A DNA stretch of 64,000 nt from Kitasatospora aureofaciens (GCA_000720845.1 JODU01000005.1:338129-402128); one strand, 5' to 3'; counted from the stretch's first letter, positions 16,816 through 25,200 are shown. Program-made: numbers and translations. Notes: a model not told the origin generated them from the sequence alone.

Positions 16816-17931
16816 ATGAGCACGGCACAGTCACCCCGGCCCGACGACACACCCCGCACGACCAACCCGATCGACCCGAGGGGGGAGTCCCCCTGGGCCC
16901 GCATGCTGCTGGTCGCCCTGGTCGTCGGCGGTCTCTTCTGGAGTGTCGCGGCCCTGCTGGACCCGGACGACGGCACCCTGCGGCAGTTCCTGGCCGCCGT
17001 GCTCTGCGCCGCCGCCGCGCTGGCCGTCCAGTACGTCCTCGGCCTGGCCCCGCGCCCGGCTCCGGACCGGCTGGAGGAGCACACCCGGCGGGTGGAGGAC
17101 GCGCTGGCCGAGAACACCGCCGCCGTGCGCGACGGTCTCAGCCGGTACGACACCGAGCTGAAGTCGGGCCTGACCCGGCACACCGAGGACGTCAAGCAGC
17201 TGGTCGAGACCCATGTCACCCAGGCCGACCACCGGACCGCCGAGGCCGCGCGCACACTGGACCCGGTCCGTATCGACAGCGTGCCCGACCTGGCCAAGGG
17301 CTTCGCCGACGTCCTGCTGCCCAGCCCGTCCATCCTGCACACCTTCGTCCACATGGAGATGAACCGGGTGGTCGGTCACATGGCGGATCTCACCAACCTG
17401 AGCGCCGAGTGCCCCGGCGAGAACCACGACTGGATGCTCACCCTCACCAAGGCGGCCGAGCAGTCCATTCTCGCCACCAGCACCTCCGTCGACCGGGAGT
17501 TCTGGACCAGCGAGCCCGCCGGGCGCTACCTCGACGCCCAGCAGGCGGCCATCGACGAACAGGGCGTCGCGGTGCGCCGCCTGTTCCTGCTGGAGAGCGC
17601 CCGCGAACTCGACGACCGGCTGCTGCGCCTGTGCGAGGAGCAGGAGCTGCGCCGCATCGACGTCCGCGTGGCGGTCCTGCCGGAACTGCCCCCGCACCTC
17701 CAGCGCGGCACCACCAACGACTTCATCCTCTACGACGAGGAGGTGTCGTTCGAGATCGAGCAGGACCTGCGGGACGTCAACGTCCGCACCCGGCTCACCG
17801 CGCGCCAGGACTACGTACGGGACCGGCTCAAGCGCTTCAGGGAGCTCTGGGACGCGGGCATGGGCCTGCGCGAACTCGAGGTACGCGTCGACGACGAGGA
17901 GGACGGCAACTGGATGGTCGACCGGGCCTGA
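16816..17931 (+). CDS. Membrane-anchored coiled-coil protein, possible PLD-like C-terminal domain
   Basis: A 371-residue protein. A Pro/Thr-rich cytoplasmic N-terminus is followed by two adjacent membrane helices (MLLVALVVGGLFWSVAALL; FLAAVLCAAAALAVQYVLGLA, residues about 30-75) and a charged coiled coil (residues about 80-150). The C-terminal domain contains KAAEQSILATSTSVDREFW and VAVRRLFLLES. This part resembles HKD-less phospholipase-D-fold domains seen in some bacterial sensor or effector proteins; that comparison is an inference. It follows the five-gene cassette in the same direction after a 100-base gap and may be its membrane partner. ATG 16816 follows a GGGGGAGAG stretch. Confidence 0.75.
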   Translation: MSTAQSPRPDDTPRTTNPIDPRGESPWARMLLVALVVGGLFWSVAALLDPDDGTLRQFLAAVLCAAAALAVQYVLGLAPRPAPDRLEEHTRRVEDALAENTAAVRDGLSRYDTELKSGLTRHTEDVKQLVETHVTQADHRTAEAARTLDPVRIDSVPDLAKGFADVLLPSPSILHTFVHMEMNRVVGHMADLTNLSAECPGENHDWMLTLTKAAEQSILATSTSVDREFWTSEPAGRYLDAQQAAIDEQGVAVRRLFLLESARELDDRLLRLCEEQELRRIDVRVAVLPELPPHLQRGTTNDFILYDEEVSFEIEQDLRDVNVRTRLTARQDYVRDRLKRFRELWDAGMGLRELEVRVDDEEDGNWMVDRA

Positions 17932-17941
17932 GGCGCCGCCG

Positions 17942-17986
17942 TACTCCCCGGGGAGTAACGACGGCCCCGCGTCTCCCCGGGCAGTA
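17942..17986. promoter_or_regulatory. Palindrome pair upstream of the MMPL gene
   Basis: TACTCCCCGGGGAGTA (17942-17957) is a perfect 16-base palindrome. A second, degenerate copy with three differences lies at 17971-17986, 29 bases on. The perfect copy could also act as a weak terminator for the preceding gene. Its T-x-CTCC...GGAG-x-A form recurs before the secreted peptidase gene at 23729-23746. Confidence 0.5.
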
Positions 17987-18035
17987 GCCGCGGGCTCGCC
18001 CTCACGCCCGACGCGTCGGCACCCCGCCGCCGGAA

Positions 18036-18055
18036 GTCTGGAGACCTACCCAGAC
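18036..18055. promoter_or_regulatory. Inverted repeat before MMPL gene
   Basis: GTCTGG (18036-18041) and CCAGAC (18050-18055) form a perfect dyad with an 8-base spacer, 24 bases upstream of the MMPL start codon, the right place for an operator. No regulator can be assigned. Confidence 0.45.
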
Positions 18056-18079
18056 ACCCACCGGAGGGAGGCCCGTCAG

Positions 18080-20158
18080 ATGGGGGCCACAACGACAGGC
18101 GCGGGGCGGCGGCGGGCGGTGCCCTGGCTGGTGCTCGGACTGTGGATCGCCGTGCTGGCGATCGCCTCGCCGTTCGCGGCGAAACTCGGGGACGTGCAGC
18201 GCGACCGGGCCGTCGACTACCTGCCGGCGAGCGCCGACTCGACGCAGGTCGCCAAGATCCAGGAGCGGCTGCCGGGCGGCGAGGCCACCGAGATGGTCCT
18301 CGTCTACCACCGCGAGGGCGGACTGACCGCCGCCGACCGGGCCACCGCCGCCGGGCAGGTCGCCGAGATCGCGGGCGCGCACGAACTCACCGGCCGCCCG
18401 GCGGGCATCCCGTCCGAGGACGGCACCACCCTCATGTACCCGGTGGCCTCCACCGAGCCCGGCACGGACGAGAAGGCCCGCGACGCGCTCGTCAACGACG
18501 TACGGGACATCGCCCGAGGGGGCGACGGACTCGGCGTCGAGGTCGGCGGCTCCGGAGCGCTCGCCACCGACGCCTCCGAGGTCTACAACTCCCTCGACGG
18601 CCCGCTGCTCTACACCACCGCCGCCGTGGTCGCCCTGCTCCTGATCCTCATCTACCGCAGCCCCTTCCTGTGGCTGGTGCCGCTCGCCGTCGCCGGACTC
18701 GCCGACTACCTCTCCATGGGCGTCGCCTACGGTCTCAACCAGACGTTCGGCACCGCCGTCTCCGGCCAGAGCAGCGGCATCATGACCATCCTCGTCTTCG
18801 GCGTCGGCACCGACTACGCACTGCTGCTGGTCTCCCGCTACCGCGAGGAACTGCGCCGTATCGAGCGGCCGTACGACGCGATGCTCGCCGCCCTGCGCGG
18901 CTGCGGCCCCGCCGTGCTCGCCTCCTCCGGCACCGTCGCCGCCGGACTGCTGTGCCTGCTCGCCGCCGACCTCAACTCCAGCCGCGGCATGGGTCCGCTC
19001 GGCACCGTCGGCGTGCTGTGCGCGCTGGCCGCCATGCTGACCCTGCTGCCCGCGCTGCTCGTCCTGCTCGGCCGCCGCGTCTTCTGGCCGCTGGTGCCCC
19101 GCTACGGCAGCACCCCCAAGCCCCGCCGCTCGCTGTTCTCGGCGATGGGCAACTCCGCCGAACGCCGGCCCCGCACCGTCCTGGTGGGCGGCGCGGTCCT
19201 GCTCGGTGCGCTGGCGCTGGGCGCCTTCGCCCTGCCCGGCAACCTCAAGCAGGAGGACTCCTTCACCACCCGCCCCGACGCGATCGCCGCGATGGAGACC
19301 CTCGCCGACGCCTACCCGGAGTCCGGCACCCAGCCGATCAGTGTCATCAGCCCCACCGGCCGTGCCGAGGCCGTGCTCACCGAGATCCGCGCCACCGAGG
19401 GCGTCGAGAGCGTCGAGGCGGGGCGCAGTGGCGGCGGCTGGACGGAGCTGACCGTACTGGCCTCCGCGCCGCCCCAGTCGGCCGCCGAGACCGCCACCAT
19501 CGAGTCCCTGCGCGACAAGCTCGACGGCTCCTACGTCGGCGGCCCCAGCGCCGAGCAGATCGACCTGGAGGACACCAACTCCCGGGACACCGCCATCGTC
19601 GTACCGATCGTGCTGCTCTCGGTCCTGCTGATCCTCACGGTGCTGCTGCGCTCGCTGGTCGCGCCGCTGATCCTGGTCGCCGCCGTCGTCGCCGTGTGGG
19701 GCGCGGCCCTCGGCATCGGCGGACTCGTCTTCGGGCCCCTCTTCGGCTTCGAGGGCACCGACCCGGGCCTGGGCCTGCTCTCCTTCGTCTTCCTGGTCGC
19801 CCTCGGCGTCGACTACGGCATCTTCCTGATGCACCGGATGCGCGAGGAGTCCCTGAACGGCGCCGAACCCACCGAGGCCGCCCTGTCCGCGCTGCGCACC
19901 ACCGGCGGCGTCATCGCCTCGGCCGGGCTGGTCCTCGCGGCCACCTTCGCCGTGCTCACCAGCATGCCGATGGTGCAGCTGGTCGAGCTGGGCTTCGTCA
20001 TCGCGGTCGGCGTCCTGCTCGACACCTTCCTCGTCCGCACCTACCTGGTCACCAGCGCGAGCGTCGCCCTGCGGCGCCGGGTGTGGTGGCCGGGGCGGCT
20101 GTCGCGGGAGCCGCGGGAACCGGCGCCGACCGGGGAGCGCGAAGCCGTCGGAGTCTGA
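18080..20158 (+). CDS. MMPL/RND family transporter
   Basis: A 692-residue membrane exporter of the MMPL branch of the RND superfamily. There are two repeats, each with one helix, a periplasmic-type loop and a five-helix bundle. The proton-relay Asp-Tyr motifs are present in both halves (GTDYALLLVSRYREEL; GVDYGIFLMHRMREE). Relatives export lipids, siderophores or drugs. ATG 18080 has GGAGGGA about 10 bases upstream. It is followed by a two-component system and a strong hairpin, suggesting that the kinase/regulator pair controls or is induced with this exporter. Confidence 0.95.
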   Translation: MGATTTGAGRRRAVPWLVLGLWIAVLAIASPFAAKLGDVQRDRAVDYLPASADSTQVAKIQERLPGGEATEMVLVYHREGGLTAADRATAAGQVAEIAGAHELTGRPAGIPSEDGTTLMYPVASTEPGTDEKARDALVNDVRDIARGGDGLGVEVGGSGALATDASEVYNSLDGPLLYTTAAVVALLLILIYRSPFLWLVPLAVAGLADYLSMGVAYGLNQTFGTAVSGQSSGIMTILVFGVGTDYALLLVSRYREELRRIERPYDAMLAALRGCGPAVLASSGTVAAGLLCLLAADLNSSRGMGPLGTVGVLCALAAMLTLLPALLVLLGRRVFWPLVPRYGSTPKPRRSLFSAMGNSAERRPRTVLVGGAVLLGALALGAFALPGNLKQEDSFTTRPDAIAAMETLADAYPESGTQPISVISPTGRAEAVLTEIRATEGVESVEAGRSGGGWTELTVLASAPPQSAAETATIESLRDKLDGSYVGGPSAEQIDLEDTNSRDTAIVVPIVLLSVLLILTVLLRSLVAPLILVAAVVAVWGAALGIGGLVFGPLFGFEGTDPGLGLLSFVFLVALGVDYGIFLMHRMREESLNGAEPTEAALSALRTTGGVIASAGLVLAATFAVLTSMPMVQLVELGFVIAVGVLLDTFLVRTYLVTSASVALRRRVWWPGRLSREPREPAPTGEREAVGV

Positions 20159-20175
20159 ACCGCCGAACAACCGGA

Positions 20176-20205
20176 GTGCGCCCCTCCCCTCCCGGAGGGG
20201 CGCAC
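20176..20205 (+). terminator. 12-bp hairpin between MMPL gene and kinase gene
   Basis: GTGCGCCCCTCC (20176-20187) pairs perfectly with GGAGGGGCGCAC (20194-20205) over a 6-base loop, 17 bases after the MMPL stop. It probably terminates or attenuates read-through into the two-component genes. Confidence 0.7.
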
Positions 20206-20225
20206 CCGCCACGGAGGATGGACGC

Positions 20226-21503
20226 GTGCAGCCGATCACCACGACAGCGACGACCCGGGGACCGACCGCCGGGCCCCGGCGGGGCGAGCGGATCATCGCC
20301 GCGGTCAACCGCGACCCGCGCACCGCCCCGCACGGCACCCGCAACGACGCCGTGCTGGCGGGAGTCCTCCTCCTCGGCGCCGTCTGCCTGGCGCTCTTCA
20401 CCGACGAGGGCCGTCGCCCGGACGCGCTCGGCTGGACGCTGCTGGTCGCCGTGCACGTGCCGATCGTGTGGCGGCGGCGCCGTCCGCTGCTGGTCCTCGC
20501 GGCGTTGATGGTCCTGGTCGTGCCCTACCACGCGATGGAGAACAACCACACCGCCGTAAGCCCCGCCTCCTACGTGGCGCTCTACACGCTGGCCGTCACC
20601 GGCCGCCCCCTGCGCACCGTCCTGACCGGCATCGCCGTCCTCACCGTGTCCGTGAGCATCATGCTCACCGTCAACACCCACCAGGCCCTCGAACTGATCC
20701 GCATCTCCGGCTGGGTCATCGCCATCCTCTTCTGCGGCATCGACGTCCGCTACTACCGCCAGTACGTCGCCTCCATCGTCGAGCGCGCCGAACGCGCCGA
20801 ACGCACCCGCGAGGAGGAGGCCCGGCGCCGGGTCGCCGAGGAACGCCTGCGGGTCGCCCGGGACCTGCACGACCTGCTGGCGCACAGCATCACCCTCATC
20901 GGCGTGCAGACCTCGGTCGCCGCCCACGTCCTGACCGCCGACCCCGAGCGCCTGGACCGGGCGGCGGTCGCCAAGGCCCTCGACGAGATCGCCGAGACCT
21001 GCCGCTCCGCTCGCGCGGAACTGCGCACCACCCTCGAAGTGCTCAGGGCACAGGACGCCGCCGCCGTCCCCGACGCCCGCGGCCCGCTGCCCGGGCTGCG
21101 CGGCCTGCCCGACCTCGCTCAGAGCGCCCGGCTCGCCGGAGCACACGTGGACCTGTCGGTGACCGCCGACGACGTTCCGCCCGCGGTCGGGGCCGCCGTC
21201 TACCGCATCACGCAGGAGGCGCTGACCAACGTCGTACGCCACGCCGGGCCCAAGCCGTCGGTCCGCGTCGAGGTGCACGCCGAGCCGGGCGCCCTGCGCC
21301 TGTCCGTCACGGACGACGGCACCGGACCCGACCCGGCGGGCACCCCCGGCTTCGGCCTGGTCGGCATGCGGGAGCGGGCCCGCAGCGTGGGCGGCACACT
21401 CGACGCCGGACCGCGCGAGGACGCCGACGGCTTCGAGGTGACGGCCGTACTGCCGACCCCCGCCACCACCCGGACAACCCTGACCCCGGAGAGAACCGCA
21501 TGA
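20226..21503 (+). CDS. Sensor histidine kinase, NarL-partner (HisKA_3) type
   Basis: A 425-residue membrane kinase. Four to five hydrophobic helices lie between residues about 45 and 175, then a short charged coiled coil. The HisKA_3 dimerisation box is RVARDLHDLLAHSI with phospho-acceptor His215, and the HATPase domain shows the N-box QEALTNVVRHA and G-box GFGLVGMRERA. There is no large extracellular sensor, so the stimulus is probably sensed in or near the membrane. GTG 20226 is preceded by GGAGGA at 7 bases. The stop overlaps the regulator start (ATGA, 21500-21503). Confidence 0.95.
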   Translation: MQPITTTATTRGPTAGPRRGERIIAAVNRDPRTAPHGTRNDAVLAGVLLLGAVCLALFTDEGRRPDALGWTLLVAVHVPIVWRRRRPLLVLAALMVLVVPYHAMENNHTAVSPASYVALYTLAVTGRPLRTVLTGIAVLTVSVSIMLTVNTHQALELIRISGWVIAILFCGIDVRYYRQYVASIVERAERAERTREEEARRRVAEERLRVARDLHDLLAHSITLIGVQTSVAAHVLTADPERLDRAAVAKALDEIAETCRSARAELRTTLEVLRAQDAAAVPDARGPLPGLRGLPDLAQSARLAGAHVDLSVTADDVPPAVGAAVYRITQEALTNVVRHAGPKPSVRVEVHAEPGALRLSVTDDGTGPDPAGTPGFGLVGMRERARSVGGTLDAGPREDADGFEVTAVLPTPATTRTTLTPERTA

Positions 21504-22177
21504 CGATACGCGTGCTGCTGGCGGACGACCAGAACCTCGTCCGTGCGGCGTTCGCCCTGCTGGTGGCGTCGGCCCCCGACATGGAGGTCGTCGGCGAGGC
21601 CGGCACCGGCCGCCAGGCCGTGGAGCTGGCCCGCACCGAACGCGCCGACCTCGTCGTCATGGACGTACGCATGCCCGACCTGGACGGCATCGAGGCGACC
21701 CGGCTGATCGCCGCCGACGAGGACCTCGCCGGGGTCCGCGTGCTGGTCCTCACCACCTACGACACCGACGAGAACATCGTGGAGGCGCTGCGCGCGGGCG
21801 CCTCCGGATTCCTGGTCAAGGACACCAGGCCCGCCGAACTCCTGGACGCCATCCGCACGGTGACCGCGGGCGACGCCCTCCTCTCACCCGGCCCGACGGC
21901 CCGCCTGATCGAGCGCTTCCTGCGCAGCCCGTCGGCCCTCCAGGCGGCCGGATCGGGCCCGGACTGCCTGTCGGACCGGGAACGCCAGGTCCTCGCCCTG
22001 GTGGCCCGGGGCCTCAACAACACGGAGATCGCCGAGACCCTGGGCCTGAGCCCGCTCACCGCGAAGACCCACGTCAGCCGCATCATGGGCAAGCTAGGGG
22101 CGAGGGACCGGGCCCAACTGGTGATCGTGGCCTACGAGTCGGGCCTGGTCACGCCGGGCGCGGGTCAGCCGCAGTAG
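21500..22177 (+). CDS. NarL/LuxR-type response regulator
   Basis: A 225-residue DNA-binding response regulator. The receiver domain has acidic residues at 9-10, phospho-acceptor Asp55 (VVMDVRMPD) and Lys in GFLVKD. The C-terminal LuxR helix-turn-helix is LSDRERQVLALVARGLNNTEIAETLGLSPLTAKTHVSRIMGKL. It is translationally coupled to the kinase. Its gene end overlaps the convergent peptidase gene by 13 bases. Palindromes before the MMPL and peptidase genes are candidate targets. Confidence 0.96.
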   Translation: MTIRVLLADDQNLVRAAFALLVASAPDMEVVGEAGTGRQAVELARTERADLVVMDVRMPDLDGIEATRLIAADEDLAGVRVLVLTTYDTDENIVEALRAGASGFLVKDTRPAELLDAIRTVTAGDALLSPGPTARLIERFLRSPSALQAAGSGPDCLSDRERQVLALVARGLNNTEIAETLGLSPLTAKTHVSRIMGKLGARDRAQLVIVAYESGLVTPGAGQPQ

Positions 22178-23664
22178 ACGTCCGAGTCCGGCCGCTGCCC
22201 GGTCGCCAGGAACCGGGAGACCGTGGCGTCCCCGCAGGCGTTGCCGTTGGCCAGGTAGGCGTCGTGCCCGGTGGAGTCCACGGTCACCATGACGGCGCGG
22301 CGACCGAGCGCCTCGCGCAGCTTCCGCGCCCCGGTGAGCGGGGTGGCGACGTCCCGCTCGTTCTGGACGAGCAGCACGTTGGACGGCCCGCGGTCGGTGA
22401 TCCGCACGGGGGCCTCACGGGGCGGGTACGGCCACGCGGCGCACAGCATCGCGTTGCGCGGCATGCCCGCCGTGAGCGGGTACGCGGCCCGGCTCCCGGC
22501 GACGTCCTTCTCGTACGAGGCCGCCGAGCGGGGCCAGGCGACGTCGTTGCACAGCACACCGGCTCCGACGGCAGCGACGTTCTGGAGCACCGCCTCGGGC
22601 GGCGCCTGCGGGGCGGGCGGCACGGTGTCCCGCTGGGCGGCCAGCATCAGCTTGGCGAGCGTCGGGAACCTGCTGGGGGCATAGAAGCTGTCCAGCATGG
22701 TCTGCCGCAGCACATTGCCGTTCAGTTCCGCCGGATTGGCGCCGGGCCACGGGATCGGTTCCCGGTCCAGCCGCGCGGCCAGCCGCAGGAACAGCGGCCT
22801 GACGTCGGCGGCCCGTTGCGCCACCCGGTCGGGGTTGTCGGGCCGGGAGGCCCATGCGGCGAACTCCGGGAAGGTGTCCTCGACACCCTGTTCGTGGCCG
22901 GCCAGCCAGGCGCGTGCGACGCGGGTGGGATCGGGATCGTCGTTGCTGTCCAGCACGATCCGGTCGGTGCGGTGCGGGAACAGCTGCGCGTACACGGCCC
23001 CGACGTACGTCCCGTACGACACGCCCCACGCGGAGATCCTCCGCTCGCCCAGCGCGGCCCGGAGGCGGTCGATGTCGCGGGCCTCGTTGGCGGTGCTCAG
23101 GTGCTTGATCAGCTCACCGCCGTTGTGTGCGCAGGCGTCGGCCATGCGCCGGGCGGTGGCCATGTTCCCGTCCACCGAGCCGTCGGGGGCGGGCCAGGGG
23201 CGGAGCTTGGAGGTGGCGAGGTCGCCGTATTCCAGCCCGCAGCTGACCGAGGTGGACGGCGCGAGCCCGCGCGGCGCGAATCCGATGAGGTCGTGGCCGT
23301 CCCGCACGTCCTGGGGGAGCTTCTGCCCCTTCCCCGAGGGGTCGTTCAGACTCGACCCGCCGGGTCCGCCGGGGATGAGCAGCAGGGCCCCGCGCCGGGC
23401 GTCCGGCTTCTCGGCGGGGATGCGGGAGACGGCCATCTCGATGCGGGGGCCGTCGGGGTCGGCGTAGTCCATCGGCACGTCGAGGGTGGCGCACTCCTGC
23501 CGGGGGTCGAGGCCGGTGCCCTCGCATGCGGACCAGGTGAGGGCTTCGGGTGTGCTCCCGCCCGCCGCGTAGGCGGTCACCGGTGCGGTGACGCCGAGGA
23601 GGGCGGTGGACACGCCGACGATGGCGGCGTTGCGGATGCTTCTGCTTCGCTTGCGCTGCGTCAT
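22165..23664 (-). CDS. Secreted alpha/beta-hydrolase, tripeptidyl aminopeptidase family
   Basis: A 499-residue secreted serine peptidase related to Streptomyces tripeptidyl aminopeptidases (SlpD/SlpE/Tap type, S33). A signal peptide follows the basic start (MTQRKRSRSIRN, then AAIVGVSTALLGVTAPVTAYAA). The oxyanion segment LIPGGPGGSS, nucleophile elbow GVSYGTY, and C-terminal Asp (NERDVATP) and His (DSTGHDAY) complete the triad. The C-terminal TAP-like domain holds paired cysteines near the end (NACGD, DVYCG). Start ATG 23664 gives a normal signal peptide. A dyad 65 bases upstream (23729-23746) is a probable operator. Confidence 0.92.
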   Translation of the reverse strand: MTQRKRSRSIRNAAIVGVSTALLGVTAPVTAYAAGGSTPEALTWSACEGTGLDPRQECATLDVPMDYADPDGPRIEMAVSRIPAEKPDARRGALLLIPGGPGGSSLNDPSGKGQKLPQDVRDGHDLIGFAPRGLAPSTSVSCGLEYGDLATSKLRPWPAPDGSVDGNMATARRMADACAHNGGELIKHLSTANEARDIDRLRAALGERRISAWGVSYGTYVGAVYAQLFPHRTDRIVLDSNDDPDPTRVARAWLAGHEQGVEDTFPEFAAWASRPDNPDRVAQRAADVRPLFLRLAARLDREPIPWPGANPAELNGNVLRQTMLDSFYAPSRFPTLAKLMLAAQRDTVPPAPQAPPEAVLQNVAAVGAGVLCNDVAWPRSAASYEKDVAGSRAAYPLTAGMPRNAMLCAAWPYPPREAPVRITDRGPSNVLLVQNERDVATPLTGARKLREALGRRAVMVTVDSTGHDAYLANGNACGDATVSRFLATGQRPDSDVYCG

Positions 23665-23728
23665 GCGAGGAGCCTCGCGCAAGCCGATGGCCCGTCACAT
23701 CCGGGCAACAGCCCGATATTTACGGGGG

Positions 23729-23746
23729 TTCTCCCCCTAAGGAGAA
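23729..23746. promoter_or_regulatory. Inverted repeat upstream of the secreted peptidase
   Basis: TTCTCC, CCCTAA, GGAGAA form a perfect 6-6-6 dyad. An A/T-rich stretch reading TAAATAT on the minus strand lies between it and the gene and could contain the -10. The dyad shares its CTCC...GGAG core with the palindrome before the MMPL gene. Confidence 0.5.
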
Positions 23747-23848
23747 GGCGGTGCGGGGTCAGAAGTCGCTCACTTGGTCTCGGAGGTGAGCCAGGCCAGG
23801 GAGGCGAGGGTGCTGAGTCCCGGATCACTCAAGCGCCGGACGAGTTGT

Positions 23849-24064
23849 TCAGACACCCGGTGCGCAGGACTGAACAACAGTCCGCACGAACTCCGCCCAG
23901 GCCGCCGACCCCACGACGATCACGGGACCGCCGGCCACCTTGCTGTCCCGGACGGGTATGACCCCCGGGACACCGTGGGCGACCTCGACGCAGTCCTCGC
24001 CGCCGCTTCCGCCGCTGTAGCTGCTCTTGCGCCAGCAAGCGTTGGTCAGGTCGTACCCGCGCAT
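23849..24064 (-). CDS. DUF397 protein
   Basis: A 71-residue DUF397 protein with the hallmark WRKSSYSGGSGGEDCVEVA near the N-terminus and RDSKV...AWAEFV at the C-terminus. DUF397 proteins are the small partners of Scr1-type XRE regulators and are numerous in Streptomyces, where members such as those near whiJ affect development. Its start lies inside the 3' end of the XRE gene (19-base overlap), so the pair is co-expressed. Confidence 0.93.
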   Translation of the reverse strand: MRGYDLTNACWRKSSYSGGSGGEDCVEVAHGVPGVIPVRDSKVAGGPVIVVGSAAWAEFVRTVVQSCAPGV

Positions 24065-24879
24065 TGTCTGTAGCCCTCCGCCGCCGCCTCGATCATGTCC
24101 AGGGACGCCTCCAGGGGCAGAGCCGTGACCCTGAGAAGATCGTAATCCGCCTGTACCCGCTTCACTACTGCCGGATCGTCCAGCAGACTGCCCGACAGCA
24201 CGCCCTCTGTATAGACGGTCGGCGGGGCGTCGTCGAACCCCATGAGCTTCATTGCCTTGCCCATCTGGGGATGGGCTCCGGCGGAGAACGGGAGTACCTG
24301 GACCAGGATCTTGCGGTCACGCACCAGATCCGCGACATGCTCCAGTTGCTGGGCCATCACAGCGGGAGAGCCGACCGGGACGCGCAGTACGGCTTCGTGC
24401 AGCAGAGCCCAATAGACGGGGCGCGTGACGTCCTTGAGCAGCCGGGTGCGGTCCATGCGGAGACCGACCATCTCCTCGATCCACTCGTCCGCCGACAGCG
24501 GGTTGCTGGCCAGGTAGAGCGCGCGGGCGTACCCAGGCGTCTGCAACAGTCCTGGAACCACTGAGGGCGCCCACTCGCAGATACTCGTCGCCAGCCGTTC
24601 CAGTTCCGCCGCGTGCGCGAAGTACTCCGTATACGGCTGGTCCTTGATGAGCTTCTTCCACAGTCGCTCGAAAATACCGTCGGTTTGCAGCGCCTCGTCG
24701 ATCCGCTGGGCCACATCCAACTGCGGTTTCCGAATTGCCTGTTCGAACTGGTCGATGTAGCCGCCCGAGACGAATACCCTTGCTCCCAGCTCGACTTGGG
24801 TGATTCCGGCGTCCTCCCGCCGTCGTTTCAGTTCCGTTCCGAAGAACTCCCACGCGGCCTGCCGTGAACCATTGGCCAT
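24046..24879 (-). CDS. XRE-family regulator, Scr1/DUF5753 type
   Basis: A 277-residue regulator. The N-terminal helix-turn-helix is TELKRRREDAGITQVELGARVFVSGGYIDQFE (residues about 15-50). The DUF5753 (Scr1) domain shows APSVVPGLLQTPGYARAL and MAQQLEHVADLVRDRKILVQVLPFSAGAHPQM. ATG 24879 is preceded by a GGGGGG tract. The frame continues upstream to 25008 without family similarity. It is paired with the overlapping DUF397 gene and diverges from two small genes, a layout repeated many times in Streptomyces chromosomes. The signal it reads is unknown; it probably autoregulates through the dyad at 24904-24920. Confidence 0.93.
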   Translation of the reverse strand: MANGSRQAAWEFFGTELKRRREDAGITQVELGARVFVSGGYIDQFEQAIRKPQLDVAQRIDEALQTDGIFERLWKKLIKDQPYTEYFAHAAELERLATSICEWAPSVVPGLLQTPGYARALYLASNPLSADEWIEEMVGLRMDRTRLLKDVTRPVYWALLHEAVLRVPVGSPAVMAQQLEHVADLVRDRKILVQVLPFSAGAHPQMGKAMKLMGFDDAPPTVYTEGVLSGSLLDDPAVVKRVQADYDLLRVTALPLEASLDMIEAAAEGYRQCAGTT

Positions 24880-24903
24880 AACCAACCCCCCTGCGCTGAC
24901 CTG

Positions 24904-24920
24904 TACTTGTAGTGCATGTA
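24904..24920. promoter_or_regulatory. Candidate XRE operator
   Basis: TACTTG, TAGTG, CATGTA is a near-perfect dyad (one mismatch per arm) located 25 bases upstream of the XRE gene and 73 bases upstream of the divergent small gene. It is placed to control both directions. Confidence 0.4.
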
Positions 24921-24993
24921 CTCCTGCCGAGTGTAGGCACCTCGCGGCATTCTGGGGGCACGAAGAGTGAAACCGTAAAGCGAAGGGAAAGCG

Positions 24994-25200
24994 ATGGAGG
25001 CACGGCACTCGGCGCTCTGCGTCGAAGGAGCGGAGGACACGGTGGAAGAATTGCGCGCGGTGCTCGCGGAGGCAGGAATTGTTCTGCCCTCACTCGGGCT
25101 CGACCCGGTGAGTCTCGCGCGGGAGGCACCCTGTCCACTCGTCGAATTGGGCCGGTGTTCCGTGGAGACCGCGCGGCGCCTCGCGGCGGCGCTGCGATGA
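24994..25200 (+). CDS. Small hypothetical protein next to XRE/DUF397 pair
   Basis: A 68-residue protein (MEARHSALCVEGAEDTVEELRAVL...) rich in Leu, Ala and Glu and likely helical, with no recognised domain. A purine-rich GAAGGGAAA precedes ATG 24994. The stop overlaps the next gene's start (ATGA, 25197-25200). Small genes of this type commonly accompany Scr1/DUF397 pairs in Streptomyces; no function is known. Confidence 0.7.
   Translation: MEARHSALCVEGAEDTVEELRAVLAEAGIVLPSLGLDPVSLAREAPCPLVELGRCSVETARRLAAALR

Noticed and set aside
11171..17931. Interpretation of the cassette as an anti-phage defence system or a natural-product cluster
   Set aside because: No nuclease, NTPase-effector pair, toxin motif or biosynthetic core enzyme is visible, and the cassette sits among syntenic core genes rather than in an island. 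Kept only as an undescribed system.
24880..25008. N-terminal extension of the XRE regulator to 25008
   Set aside because: No family similarity; it would remove the divergent promoter region and overlap the small gene. ATG 24879 has a purine tract and begins just before the helix-turn-helix.
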